Assembly: GCA_045531235.1 (NCBI GenBank)
Contig: JAZSDQ010000055.1
Location: 1-33,861, forward strand
Direction of reading: 5' to 3'
Origin: RGIG5579 sp045531235
GTDB lineage: Bacteria; Bacillota; Clostridia; Oscillospirales; SIG627
DNA length: 33,861 nt
Position 1 is the first letter of the stretch, and the number at the start of each line of letters is the position of its first letter. The position numbers were made by a program, and so were the translations under genes. Of this stretch, positions 18,301-25,954 are shown in pieces. The notes below the pieces were generated by a model that ran no database searches, was not told the origin of the DNA, and saw nothing but the letters and a program-made list of their open reading frames with translations.

Positions 18301-18900
18301 TTTCACCCCCTCGGGATAAGAGGAGATCTTTTTCAGGGTCTCAAGAATATTTTCTGCCAGGAGAGTGGCGTTTTTCACCGAGCCGAACAGACGGAACAGA
18401 TCGTCCCCCGAGGATTTTTTCTCCCCCGATTCCCCTTTCAGAAAGGCTTCCACCGCTTCTGTGGCGGCTTCTTTTTTCATTTCTGTGGTCTGGGTATCTT
18501 CCCCGATCCGCAGTTTTTCGGGAAGACCCAGCTTTTTTCTGTGATCCCGAATGATGGAAAAGCAAAAGGCGTGAATGGTGGAAATATGCGCCCGAGAGAG
18601 GGCGAGAAGCTGAGAGGAAAGGTAATTTTCCTTGCCTTCCCCTTTGGCAATATCTCTTGCCAGGGCATCGTAAAGTCTTGCGGCAACCTCTCTTGCGGCG
18701 TTGGCGGTAAAGGTTACCACCACAAGACGGTCGGCGCGGACGGGATTTTTCTCATCGGAAAGAAGACCTACGATCCTCTCCGTAAGAACGCTGGTCTTGC
18801 CGCTTCCTGCGGCGGCGGAAACGACAAGGGAGCTGCCGCGGGCGTACAGCGCTTTCTCCTGATCGGGGGTCCAATTTCTTTTCGTATTTGGTTTTGTCAT
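15307..18900 (-). CDS. addA: ATP-dependent helicase/nuclease subunit A
   Basis: AddA is the UvrD-type helicase and one nuclease of the AddAB double-strand break end-processing complex. The 1197-residue protein has Walker A AAAGSGKT (29-36), Walker B VFVDEYQDTNEIQ, the motif GDPKQSIYRFRGAE, the late helicase motif HQSKGLEFPVV, and a C-terminal RecB-type nuclease domain with GVVDAWFENPDG and LLDFKTDRV carrying the aspartate and lysine of the active site. Length is usual. The start overlaps the addB stop by ATGA, so the subunits are translated in a coupled way. Confidence 0.96.
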   Translation of the reverse strand: MTKPNTKRNWTPDQEKALYARGSSLVVSAAAGSGKTSVLTERIVGLLSDEKNPVRADRLVVVTFTANAAREVAARLYDALARDIAKGEGKENYLSSQLLALSRAHISTIHAFCFSIIRDHRKKLGLPEKLRIGEDTQTTEMKKEAATEAVEAFLKGESGEKKSSGDDLFRLFGSVKNATLLAENILETLKKISSYPEGVKGLAEGLEIIKKESRELSRGAYSFGETGLGSFLAAAAENQCNRCALLLDEAVKACHPTDDKGKITLDDLRWRAEDIRRAGFLFRLGRFEEGSDVILGALNATRKNKKTLAEDEIALVTTVFDVEVKDYLKNFLKKYIPTEEEETAADTEEMLALLSDFIFLLEDTERRYSERKLEKGILDFADLEHLALRLVAEKKDGIWQQSEIGKRLAEEFDAVFVDEYQDTNEIQDRIFRFVSRKDNLFIVGDPKQSIYRFRGAEPKVFTEYTQKTPLYPNGDGDMKKILLSANFRCDKSVVDFVNLVFRGIMRSEEETSLYKKEDELRCGKIKKEKEKSYPVEIVLVEKPPKDEDKDGESDEGERLPPFLAEERGEVSYLCHRIETILDKDEKEDGKPFLPGDIALICETNDQVAMMQSALEARNIPCAIASKEEKKNIPEALFVRSLLGALDNPTDDVPLIATLLSPVFRFSPDELYAIRANGRKISFFAAMKRLGEKESHSLAPKVRETLGTLEELRLLSHRTPLSSFCFQMYRRLSIAELYASEKYPPWKNDLLVAAGEMESQGADTLGEFCRYLDLRQEKASIQGDGVRVINIHQSKGLEFPVVIVPFLGKLLSSKDEDATLLIADGKYPAVPLLRFGGAAKKNTAYRKAIAWQLREENREETARKYYVALTRAKQRLILTAKSSGVDSLRAKLLYGIKNPLEDATRSLLMKSANTVLSMILLALREEAPFKDYLICGDTAENETFRISSAFPPPFALWEQKEEEKSKAPVIPLEECIPYFDFQYEEKEAETLPRKLSVSQLLRHGREEEAEISLLRLPGKAKRLLPDSAKIGTATHKVMQFIDFQKAKEDPLAAMESLVEKRFLSPEEMALVEKEKICHFFSSPLFGAIDASPFVVHERRFNVLLPAKDILGAEGEVLIQGVVDAWFENPDGTLTLLDFKTDRVKEADGENILLDRHGKQLRLYRLAVEELTEKKVSRLLIYSFALGREIDVPLKGELV

Positions 18901-21900
18901 TGATCTTCACCCCCGAAAAGTTCTTCCCCTACCTTGGCGCGGTAGCGTCTTGGGTCTTCGGGACCTTTTTTGCAAATGGCGCGATACTCGCAGTAAGAGC
19001 AGGCGCATCGATCCTTGGCGCGATAGAGCGGCTTGGCGGCAATTTTGCCTTCCTTCAGGCTTTCTGCCATTTTGGCAAAGATCTTTTCCACACTTTGGGA
19101 AAGCTTGCCCAGCCTTTCCAGGGTAATGAGGGCTTTTTCTCCGGAATAGGATCCGTCCTTCTTTTTCTTTACGGGCAAAAATTCACCTTTGCCCATCGGA
19201 TCCTGGGCGGAAAGCAGCTCTTCATTATGAACGAGAAGCCCTTTGACGGAAAAGTCTTTGAAGGGATTTTCTTCTCTGAGCTTCAGTTCTTCACTGTCGT
19301 GACAGAGAATGCTTTTTACCACGCCGTTTAAATAGAGAATTCCGGCAGGGAGAGGCACGATGTTTTCCTCTTTCCACGAAAAGCCCTCTCGGCACAAGGC
19401 AAAAAGGTAAAGGAGCATTTGAATGGATACGCCGTTTGCCACGTCATCCAGAGAAAAGGAGTGGTTGCCCGTTTTGTAATCCACCACGCGAACATAAGTT
19501 TTCCCCTGTGGGGATTCGTAAAGATCCACGCGGTCGATCTTTCCGCCGAGAACGAGCTTCGTTCCGTCGTTTAAGGGAATGGCAAATTCCCCGGAAAGCT
19601 CAGAAAGATCCTTTTCAAAAAAGGTGGGGCGGAATTTGGAAACGGAAAATTCTTTTTTCAGAAGCTTCAGCTGTGTCAGGGTATTGTCTTCCAAGCGGGA
19701 GATAAAATGCTCTGCGGCGGCGCCCATATCTTCATTCATGGCTTCCCGAACGGCGGCAAGGCAGGCGATATGATTCTCCTCGGCAAGGGTTTTATCATCG
19801 GCATCCCACAGCTCCACGCCGCGGAGAGAAAGGGCGACGAGCACCTTTTCCAAAATGCTGTGGGCAAAATTTCCCACGATGTTGCTGCCGAAATCCGCTT
19901 TTCTCCGAACCTTTGCTTCCAGCAGATAGCGGGAGAAATAGGAAAAGGGGCAGTTGGAATATTTTTCAATGCGGCTATAGGACATATACGCATCTTTCCC
20001 TTCATAGGGAAGGTGATCTTTCAGTCGGTATTTTTCCCTTTGGAAGGCTCTTGCCGCTTCCACGTTCAAGGCGCGGGCGGCAAAGGCTTCGTTTTCCGAA
20101 AAATGAGATTTCCATTTTTCACCCTCGCCCTTTTCGTGCCAGTGCTTCAGGGCGTAGGAGAAGCCAAGCTCGGCATTGCCGGGCTTTGCCGTATCACTGT
20201 GGAAAATGTGCATTTCCATCGCGGGGAAAATATTTTGCACACGCTTCAGGAAAATACTCATATCGTGCTTTTTATCGTCGTCACTTGCGGCAGAAACAAA
20301 GGAGAGGAACAGTTTTTCTCTTGCAAAGCCCAAAGCCTGATAAAAGAGAAAATATTCGTTTCGGATCTCCCTTTCTCCTGTGGAAACGGAATAGCCCAGC
20401 TCCGAGAGCCATTCCTTTTCCCGATGGCCGAGGATCCCCGTGTTTCCCGAGGGGGAGGGGAAAACGCCTGCATTCATACCTGCAAGGAATACAAAGCGGC
20501 TGTTTTCGGGACGAACAAAGCCCAAGGGCGCGATCTGTACCCGATCCTGACCCGGCGGGATCTCTCCGGGTAGCTTGCGGGAAAGGGCAAGGGTGAGGAG
20601 GGCAAAAAATTCCTCCCGGTCTGCTTCTTCGTTACCAAGCACACGGGCAAGCTCGTCCAAAGCTTCCATCAGACTGTTCCAGGTGCGGCTGAGAGAGGCG
20701 GCTTGGGCAAAATCATCACGGTCTTTTAATTTTTCCACTTGGGAAAAAAGGATCTTTTCCGCGCCGATCTCCTCAAGAAAAGAAAACAGGGCAGAAACCT
20801 TTCCCGCTACGCTCTCCTCCTCCAGACCGAGGGACAGACGGCGAATGGGGGCAAAGGCTTTTTCCTTGGCAAGGTTTACCTTATCCCGTTCCAATCTGGA
20901 TTCGTCGTTTAGCTCCAGATAGCCGTCGGGATTCATAAGAAAGGGCTTTTCCGATAGGACGGCGCTGCAGGGAATGTTCCAGGCGCCAAGGTATTCGTCC
21001 AAAAGAAATCTTTCTTCTTCGGGGCAGGAAAAAACTCCTTTTTTTACGTAAGCTCTCAGTTCCTCGCCGTAAGCCTTTCTGTCGGCAATGCGGCAGGCAA
21101 GAAGGAGAGTGCGGGCAAGGGGCGAGGCGGCAAGGCTTCTTTTTTCCTCGGAAAATACGGGGATCCCCTCTTCCTCCAGAGTGAGGGCAATGAGGGGCAG
21201 GCTTTCTTCCTTTCTGTGGAGAACGAGAATTTCGTTCCACCGCGCGCCGTCTTTTATGAGGGTATGGATCTTGTTGGCAAGGAAAAGAGCTTCTTCCAAG
21301 GCGCTTTCCGCCGCCGTGAGGGTAATGGCGGTAGGAGAGGTATCCCTTGGGGCGCCGCTTTGGGCGAGGCGGCTTTTTAAAAAGGCAACATCGCCCTTTT
21401 CCTCGGGGGAGAGAACTTCGTCTTTTACTTCTTGACCCAGCTCAAAGGCAATTTTTTTCAGGCGCTTTGCGGCGCGGAGGGGTTTATCAAAGAGAAGGGG
21501 CGCCGTGGGATCGGCGGCAAAGCTTACAAAGAGATCGTCGGCTTGAGATAAGATTTCCCGTAATAATTTTTCCTGAGGGAAGGTAAAATCCCAGAAGGCG
21601 TCTACAAACACGTCGCAGTTACGGAAAAACATCAGCTCTCTTAAAACGCGGGCAAGGCGCAGTTCTTCTCCCTCGGCGGCATCACCGAAAGTAGAGAGGG
21701 TATCGCGGTAGGATAGGCGAAGGAGAGCAAGGTCGGAAAAAAGATCCTTGGCTTCTTCGGACAGCTCTTCCTTTTCACAAAGGGAAAGGATCTCTTCGGC
21801 ATCCAGACCTGCCAGGCGCATTTCTTCCAGCTCACGGAACAGGGTATCCACCGAATCGGCGTCGGGACGGAGGGAAAGAGCCTTGGGCTTGGGGGAGAGC

Positions 21901-22193
21901 TTTTTCAGACAGAAAAAGAGAAGGAGCTTCTTTTCCGTATCTCCCATCGCCTTGTCGGCAAGGCCGCCTGTTTTTCGCAAGATCACGTCGGGAAGGCGGG
22001 AAAAATTGGTGATCTCCACCCTTTCTCCCGAGGAATTTCCCAAAAGGGCAACGATCTCCCTTTCGTAGCGAGCGGTGGCCTGCTCGGGCACGATCATATA
22101 GATCTTTTTTCCCATGGCGTAGCTTTGGCGGATGCGGTCTTTCATCCGTTCCTTTTTGCCTGCGCCGACGGGCCCGATGATGCGATGAAGCAT
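18897..22193 (-). CDS. addB: ATP-dependent nuclease subunit B
   Basis: AddB (1098 residues) carries the second nuclease and helps recognise Chi. The C-terminal nuclease has GGKIDRVDLYES and VVDYKTG, and the four cysteines of its iron-sulfur cluster are visible: one in YSNCPFSYF and three in CSYCEYRAIC. The N-terminal P-loop reads GPVGAGKK (7-14), where Ser or Thr normally follows the first Lys, so nucleotide binding may be weakened. The frame runs 48 codons further upstream. The ATG at 22193 is chosen because AAAGGAG precedes it and a promoter lies just upstream. First gene of addB-addA-phosphoesterase. Confidence 0.95.
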   Translation of the reverse strand: MLHRIIGPVGAGKKERMKDRIRQSYAMGKKIYMIVPEQATARYEREIVALLGNSSGERVEITNFSRLPDVILRKTGGLADKAMGDTEKKLLLFFCLKKLSPKPKALSLRPDADSVDTLFRELEEMRLAGLDAEEILSLCEKEELSEEAKDLFSDLALLRLSYRDTLSTFGDAAEGEELRLARVLRELMFFRNCDVFVDAFWDFTFPQEKLLREILSQADDLFVSFAADPTAPLLFDKPLRAAKRLKKIAFELGQEVKDEVLSPEEKGDVAFLKSRLAQSGAPRDTSPTAITLTAAESALEEALFLANKIHTLIKDGARWNEILVLHRKEESLPLIALTLEEEGIPVFSEEKRSLAASPLARTLLLACRIADRKAYGEELRAYVKKGVFSCPEEERFLLDEYLGAWNIPCSAVLSEKPFLMNPDGYLELNDESRLERDKVNLAKEKAFAPIRRLSLGLEEESVAGKVSALFSFLEEIGAEKILFSQVEKLKDRDDFAQAASLSRTWNSLMEALDELARVLGNEEADREEFFALLTLALSRKLPGEIPPGQDRVQIAPLGFVRPENSRFVFLAGMNAGVFPSPSGNTGILGHREKEWLSELGYSVSTGEREIRNEYFLFYQALGFAREKLFLSFVSAASDDDKKHDMSIFLKRVQNIFPAMEMHIFHSDTAKPGNAELGFSYALKHWHEKGEGEKWKSHFSENEAFAARALNVEAARAFQREKYRLKDHLPYEGKDAYMSYSRIEKYSNCPFSYFSRYLLEAKVRRKADFGSNIVGNFAHSILEKVLVALSLRGVELWDADDKTLAEENHIACLAAVREAMNEDMGAAAEHFISRLEDNTLTQLKLLKKEFSVSKFRPTFFEKDLSELSGEFAIPLNDGTKLVLGGKIDRVDLYESPQGKTYVRVVDYKTGNHSFSLDDVANGVSIQMLLYLFALCREGFSWKEENIVPLPAGILYLNGVVKSILCHDSEELKLREENPFKDFSVKGLLVHNEELLSAQDPMGKGEFLPVKKKKDGSYSGEKALITLERLGKLSQSVEKIFAKMAESLKEGKIAAKPLYRAKDRCACSYCEYRAICKKGPEDPRRYRAKVGEELFGGEDQ

Positions 22194-22224
22194 AGCGGCT
22201 TCTCCTTTCAGAATACTTATCACC

Positions 22225-22253
22225 ATAGTAGCATATTTCGTCGTTTTTTGCAA
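22225..22253 (-). promoter_or_regulatory. Sigma-A-type promoter of addB
   Basis: Minus-strand TTGCAA (22248-22253) and TACTAT (22225-22230) are 17 bases apart, placing the start about 25 bases before the addB ATG. It lies between the yitT-type gene's terminator and addB. Confidence 0.75.
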
Positions 22254-22259
22254 CGGTGG

Positions 22260-22289
22260 CAAAAAAGAAAAGGACCGCCTTGGCGATCC
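22260..22289 (-). terminator. Intrinsic terminator of the YitT-family gene
   Basis: On the minus strand a 7-bp stem with one G-U pair (GGATCGC / GCGGTCC, plus-strand 22272-22289) is followed by a T-rich run. It begins directly after the stop at 22291 and separates this gene from addB. Confidence 0.8.
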
Positions 22290-22290
22290 G

Positions 22291-23133
22291 TTACGGTAAG
22301 GGTTTAAAGCCCTCGCCCAAAACCTCTCTGGCGTCAAAAAGAATGACGAAGCTTTTGGGGTCTTTTTCCTTGACGGCGTCTATGACGCGAGGCGCCTCCT
22401 TGGGGCTGACCGCCGATAGGATCATACGCCTTTCCTTGTCTTCCCAGCCGCCGCGGCAAGGGAGTTTCGTTACACCGCGGTGGAAGGTGTGCATCAGTTC
22501 ACGGGCGATTTCCTCGGTTTTTTCGGAGAGGATAAGAAGGGTTTTTGCCCGATCGCCCATTTCCAGCACGGCGCCGCCTACCAGGGCGGAAAAGTACATG
22601 GCCATAGCGGAAAAGAAAGCCACCGTCAGACTTCGGAACACCGTTCCCGATAAGGCGATGACGGCGATGTCAAGAAGCAAAATATGGGTGGTGGTGGCGA
22701 CGTGGGGAAACTTCTTTTTCAGCATCAGCCCTGCAAGGTCACTTCCTCCCGTAGAGCCGTTGCCCCGCAGGGTCAGCCCTACGCCAAGGCCTGCAAGACA
22801 ACCGCCGCATACCGAGGCGATGAGGCTCTCCCCCGAAAAGACGGGGAAAAAAGTAAAAATTTCAAGAAAGACGGAATAGATGCCGATGCCCCAAAGAGTG
22901 CGGAGAGCCGCTTTTTTTCCAAGCAGTCTTGCGCCGAAAAACAGCAAAACGGCGTTGAATAGTACGGTGGTCAGGGAAAGAGGGATCCCAAAAAGGTAAA
23001 AAAAGACGGTTGCCAATGTGCCGATGCCCCCTGCGGAAAGCTTTGCAGGTACCAGAAAAAACGCCATGCCTGCGGCGGCAAAGGCAGAGCCGAAAAACAG
23101 CCGCAGATTATTTTTTACCGTATCTTTTTTCAT
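22291..23133 (-). CDS. YitT-family membrane protein
   Basis: The 280-residue protein has five to six hydrophobic helices (residues about 10-185) of the YitT/DUF161 type, including the conserved GGIGTLATVF and RGNGSTGGSDLAG segments. A cytoplasmic DUF2179 domain follows at about 200-280 and ends near AREVLGEGF. These integral membrane proteins are common in Firmicutes in several paralogues, and their transported substrate is not established. The start at 23133 is preferred because GGGGGGAG lies just before it; a longer frame to 23211 would run into repeat DNA. It is transcribed alone between two terminators. Confidence 0.88.
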   Translation of the reverse strand: MKKDTVKNNLRLFFGSAFAAAGMAFFLVPAKLSAGGIGTLATVFFYLFGIPLSLTTVLFNAVLLFFGARLLGKKAALRTLWGIGIYSVFLEIFTFFPVFSGESLIASVCGGCLAGLGVGLTLRGNGSTGGSDLAGLMLKKKFPHVATTTHILLLDIAVIALSGTVFRSLTVAFFSAMAMYFSALVGGAVLEMGDRAKTLLILSEKTEEIARELMHTFHRGVTKLPCRGGWEDKERRMILSAVSPKEAPRVIDAVKEKDPKSFVILFDAREVLGEGFKPLP

Positions 23134-23188
23134 AAAACTCCCCCCTTTTTTGCTTATTTTTCCCCAAAAGGAAAGTTTTATTACAAAC

Positions 23189-23222
23189 GCTGAAAAATTG
23201 CCTTTTGGCACAAAAGGCTACC
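23189..23222 (-). repeat. Modular palindromic repeat, remnant copy C
   Basis: Read on the minus strand just after the hisS terminator, this is AAGGTAGCC followed by a hairpin GCCTTTT-5-AAAAGGC (plus-strand 23200-23218) and a T run. It matches the fifth module of copy A and copy D, including the AAGGTAGCC lead of copy D. Only this module is left, and it lies in the leader of the YitT-family gene. Confidence 0.6.
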
Positions 23223-23235
23223 TTTTCTCTTTACT

Positions 23236-23262
23236 AAAAAAAGAGCCCGAAGGCTCTTTTTT
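23236..23262 (-). terminator. Intrinsic terminator of hisS
   Basis: The stem GAGCC (23243-23247) / GGCTC (23252-23256) with a CGAA loop is flanked by A and T runs on both sides, so it could work in both directions. It lies immediately after the hisS stop at 23264-23266. Confidence 0.9.
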
Positions 23263-23263
23263 C

Positions 23264-24517
23264 TTATCTTCTGTAAATGCGTTCGATCTGGCTGTAGCCG
23301 TCTTCCATCAGACGGTCGATCTGGAATTTTGCATTCTTTTTCAAGGGGAGCACGGTGACGGTCTTGCCTTCGCTGCGAAGGGCAGAGGCTTTTTCAAAGA
23401 CCTCCAGGATCCTTTCTTCGGAAAGGCCGTTTTCCAAAAGGAAGGCGATGCCGTCTTTCTTGCCGCTGTTTTCTGCGGGGTGATCCTTCAAAATGGTGAT
23501 GATACGCTCAAAACCGATGGAGAAGCCGCAAGCGGGCACGTTCTGGCCGGAGAATTTGCCGATCATTTCATCGTATCTGCCGCCGCCTGCCACGGAGAAA
23601 TTGTATTCGTCAAGCTTTACTTCAAAAATGGTGCCGGTATAATAGCCCATACCGCGAACCAGCGTGGGATCAAAGACCAGCTTTGCGCCTTCGGGGAGAG
23701 CTTTTTTCACACAGCGAACGATGGTATCCAGCCCCTCGGTAACCTTGGGCTCCAGGACGCCCTCGGGAAGGGTGGCGCAGAATGCGCTGCTGTCTTCCTC
23801 ACGGTTTTCAAAATAAGAAAGGTAGGTATCTACGCTCTTTTCATCAAAGCCTTCGCCGAGAAGCTCCTTTTTTACGCCCTCAGCGCCGATCTTATCCAGC
23901 TTATCCAGAATGATGTATACCACGTCCAGCTTTTCTTCCGCAAAGCCTGCGGCAAGTGCCATGGCCTTGAGAATTCTGCGGTCGTTGATGTGCACGGTAA
24001 AGCCGCCGATGCCGCTGCCCTCAAAAAGCTTGGAAAGCATATTGGCGGTGGCGCCTACAAGCTCAATTTCCGCCAAGGGGGAAGCATCGCCGAGAATGTC
24101 GATATCGCACTGGGTGAACTGACGGAATCTGCCCTTCTGAGGTTGATCCGCGCGCCAGACGTTACCGATCTGCAGCGCTTTGAACGGCGCGGGGAGAGAA
24201 GCGGAATTTGCCGCGTAAAAGCGAGCCAGGGGCAGGGTCAGATCGTAGCGCAGACCCGAATCTGCAAGGTTTTCCCCTTTTTCCAGCGCACGGCCCAGCG
24301 CCGCGCCGCGCTTCATAACCTGAAAGATGAGCTTTTCATTTTCGCCGCCCTGCTTTCCGGTGAGGTTTTCAATATGCTCCATGGCAGGGGTTTCGATTTC
24401 ACCGAAGCCAAAGGAAGCGTAGGTCTCTCTGATTTTTTGCAGGGCCTTCTGCCGCAGCGCCATATCGGCGGGGAGAAAGTCATTCATACCCTTTACGGGT
24501 GTTTTGATCATTGCCAT
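23264..24517 (-). CDS. hisS: Histidyl-tRNA synthetase
   Basis: This 417-residue class II synthetase charges tRNA-His. Motif 1 lies in the N-terminal part after MNDFLP, motif 2 is RADQPQKGRFRQFTQ (from residue 122), the histidine-specific loop is VRGMGYYTGTIFEV and motif 3 is in ACGFSIGFERI. The anticodon-binding domain is complete. GGAGG stands five bases before the ATG at 24515-24517, which favours MAMIKTP over the next Met. It sits 18 bases after the AEC transporter gene. The common partner aspS is not here. Confidence 0.97.
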   Translation of the reverse strand: MAMIKTPVKGMNDFLPADMALRQKALQKIRETYASFGFGEIETPAMEHIENLTGKQGGENEKLIFQVMKRGAALGRALEKGENLADSGLRYDLTLPLARFYAANSASLPAPFKALQIGNVWRADQPQKGRFRQFTQCDIDILGDASPLAEIELVGATANMLSKLFEGSGIGGFTVHINDRRILKAMALAAGFAEEKLDVVYIILDKLDKIGAEGVKKELLGEGFDEKSVDTYLSYFENREEDSSAFCATLPEGVLEPKVTEGLDTIVRCVKKALPEGAKLVFDPTLVRGMGYYTGTIFEVKLDEYNFSVAGGGRYDEMIGKFSGQNVPACGFSIGFERIITILKDHPAENSGKKDGIAFLLENGLSEERILEVFEKASALRSEGKTVTVLPLKKNAKFQIDRLMEDGYSQIERIYRR

Positions 24518-24535
24518 AATATCCTCCGAAATTGA

Positions 24536-25495
24536 TTATGAAACGAAAACAGACTGTAAAAATGAGAAAATGACGGGAAGCGTCACGATTGCCATCAAAA
24601 ATGACAGGAAGCAGAGCCTTGCATTGTCCGAGGCATCTCTGCCGAAGCTCTGAGGGTAAACGATGCAGTTCAGGCCTACGGGCAGACAGATATACATTGC
24701 AGGCATATAGAAAAGAAAGAAAGGTAGGCTAAAGAGCTTGCAAAGAGCGAACACGGGAAGACCGATCCCCGCGAAAAGACCTACCAGGCGAATGGCAACA
24801 AGGCCGATATCGCGCTTCTTGGGCAAAAGCTTCTTCAGGGGGAAGGCGCCCAGGGCAAGACCTGCCAGGATCATGGAAACGGGGCTCATACAGTTGGCGC
24901 TGGCATCTACGGCGGAACGGACAAGGGACGGCAGGGGAAGAGACGTAATACCGAAGAAAAGGCCGAGGTAGCAGCCGAACATCATGGGAGAAACAAGGGC
25001 TTTCTTCCAGCGCGTCTTTGCACCGTCGTTTCCTGCGAAAATGGCGTAGCCGTAGCTGTAATTGGAAATGCTGAAGGGAAGACAGAATACCACGAAGCTT
25101 CCCAGCATATCCCCGCCGAATACGTTTTCTATGACGGGGTAACCGAAATAGCCGTTATTGGGGTAGGTGTAAATATAGGTCAGGCTGTCTTTTTCAAATT
25201 CATTTCTGCCAAGCTTTTTGCCTAAAAAACTTGCAATGGGATAGGTAATGAGAATGGTGCCGCAGGCTGTGAGGATAAGAGAAAGATTGTGAGAAAGATT
25301 GGGCACGGTGAAATTAGAAGAAAGACTGCGGAAAGTATAGCAAGGGGCAAAAAGGGTAGTCAAAAGCACGGAAAGGGCGTGGTTGGCAGTTTCGTGGAGC
25401 TTTCCGCTTCTTCGCAGATAGTAGCCTGCGCCGATGAAAAGAAGGAGAAAGGCAACCTTTTCTACGGTGAGAAGGCAAGTGACAAGATCAAACAA
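24536..25495 (-). CDS. AEC-family transporter (auxin efflux carrier type)
   Basis: The 319-residue membrane protein has about ten hydrophobic helices in two halves. It carries the AEC pattern: an N-terminal LLLFIGAGYYLRRSG, a central PNNGYFGYP motif, and MILAGLALGAFPLKK after the loop. Relatives move organic acids or amino acids; the substrate is not predictable here. Translation starts with TTG at 25493-25495, supported by GAGG eight bases upstream and by a strong promoter. Being 18 bases ahead of hisS, it is probably co-transcribed with it. It is divergent from the T-box operon. Confidence 0.88.
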   Translation of the reverse strand: MFDLVTCLLTVEKVAFLLLFIGAGYYLRRSGKLHETANHALSVLLTTLFAPCYTFRSLSSNFTVPNLSHNLSLILTACGTILITYPIASFLGKKLGRNEFEKDSLTYIYTYPNNGYFGYPVIENVFGGDMLGSFVVFCLPFSISNYSYGYAIFAGNDGAKTRWKKALVSPMMFGCYLGLFFGITSLPLPSLVRSAVDASANCMSPVSMILAGLALGAFPLKKLLPKKRDIGLVAIRLVGLFAGIGLPVFALCKLFSLPFFLFYMPAMYICLPVGLNCIVYPQSFGRDASDNARLCFLSFLMAIVTLPVIFSFLQSVFVS

Positions 25496-25530
25496 CGTTT
25501 TTTCCTCGATTTAAACAGAATAACAAAAGC

Positions 25531-25559
25531 ATTATACGCCGAAAAGCGGATTTTGTAAA
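25531..25559 (-). promoter_or_regulatory. Sigma-A-type promoter of the AEC transporter-hisS pair
   Basis: Minus-strand TTTACA (25554-25559) and TATAAT (25531-25536) have a 17-base spacer. The transcript would start about 30 bases before the TTG codon. Confidence 0.85.
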
Positions 25560-25639
25560 GAAGGGGCGCTGTTTTTTTCATAAAAGGGCATTTTGGGGAT
25601 AATAAAGGAAGAAAAGCAAGGGGAATTTGTGCAAATTTA

Positions 25640-25668
25640 TTGACTTTTTTCGCGGAAAGTGCTATACT
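25640..25668 (+). promoter_or_regulatory. Sigma-A-type promoter of the T-box operon
   Basis: TTGACT (25640-25645) and TATACT (25663-25668) are separated by 17 bases. Transcription should start near 25675, just ahead of the T-box leader, and run away from the divergent AEC promoter. Confidence 0.88.
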
Positions 25669-25675
25669 CACCCTA

Positions 25676-25923
25676 TTCAACACAGTGAAGAAGACAAGTA
25701 AGCGCTCCCCCTTTTTCCCAGAGAGTCGGCGGCCGGTGAAAGCCGATGAAAAAAAGAGCGCCCAATACCCTTCGGAGTGGCCGTTTTGAACTTGGAGTAA
25801 AAACGGACGGCAGCGCCCGATATCGCGCAGGGTTTTTCCCACTGAGGCCGCATTGCGGTGAACAGAGGTGGTACCACGGAAATTTTTTCGTCCTCTGCCA
25901 TAATGGCAGACGGGCGTTTTTTT
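25676..25923 (+). promoter_or_regulatory. T-box riboswitch leader, probably tyrosine-specific
   Basis: Stem I contains the conserved AAGTA (25696-25700) on the 5' side of the specifier loop, closed above by GCGCTC (25702-25707) / GAGCGC (25756-25761) and below by GAAG (25690-25693) / CTTC (25770-25773). The distal part has CAGAGAG (about 25719-25725) and a TCGGC/GCCGA hairpin (25726-25746) with a GGTG-containing loop. The 3' side of the specifier loop is CCAATACC; I read the specifier as TAC (25766-25768), Tyr. Further stems are CCGTTTT/AAAACGG (25781-25806) and CCGC/GCGG (25848-25858). The T-box core AGGTGGTACCACGG is at 25866-25879, and its TGGT would pair with an A-CCA tRNA end, as in tRNA-Tyr. 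Uncharged tRNA should stabilise the antiterminator and switch on the operon. The T-box is firm; the Tyr reading is likely but not proven. Confidence 0.92.
25889..25923 (+). terminator. Regulated terminator of the T-box leader
   Basis: CGTCC-TCTGCCA (25889-25900) pairs with TGGCAGA-C-GGGCG (25904-25916) around a 3-base loop, with one bulged C, and is followed by seven T. CCTCT (25892-25896) can alternatively pair with AGAGG (25864-25868) at the T-box core, giving the competing antiterminator. Confidence 0.9.
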
Positions 25924-25954
25924 ATTCCCTCTGCTGAAAAAAGGAGCACAAATT

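Noticed and set aside
23018..24535. 505-codon plus-strand frame
   Set aside because: Antisense to hisS, which is unmistakable. Long antisense frames here result from codon bias.
25676..25923. Amino acid-binding riboswitch or peptide leader attenuator
   Set aside because: The T-box core with TGGTACC and the stem I motifs are clear, and no short leader peptide rich in aromatic codons is seen.
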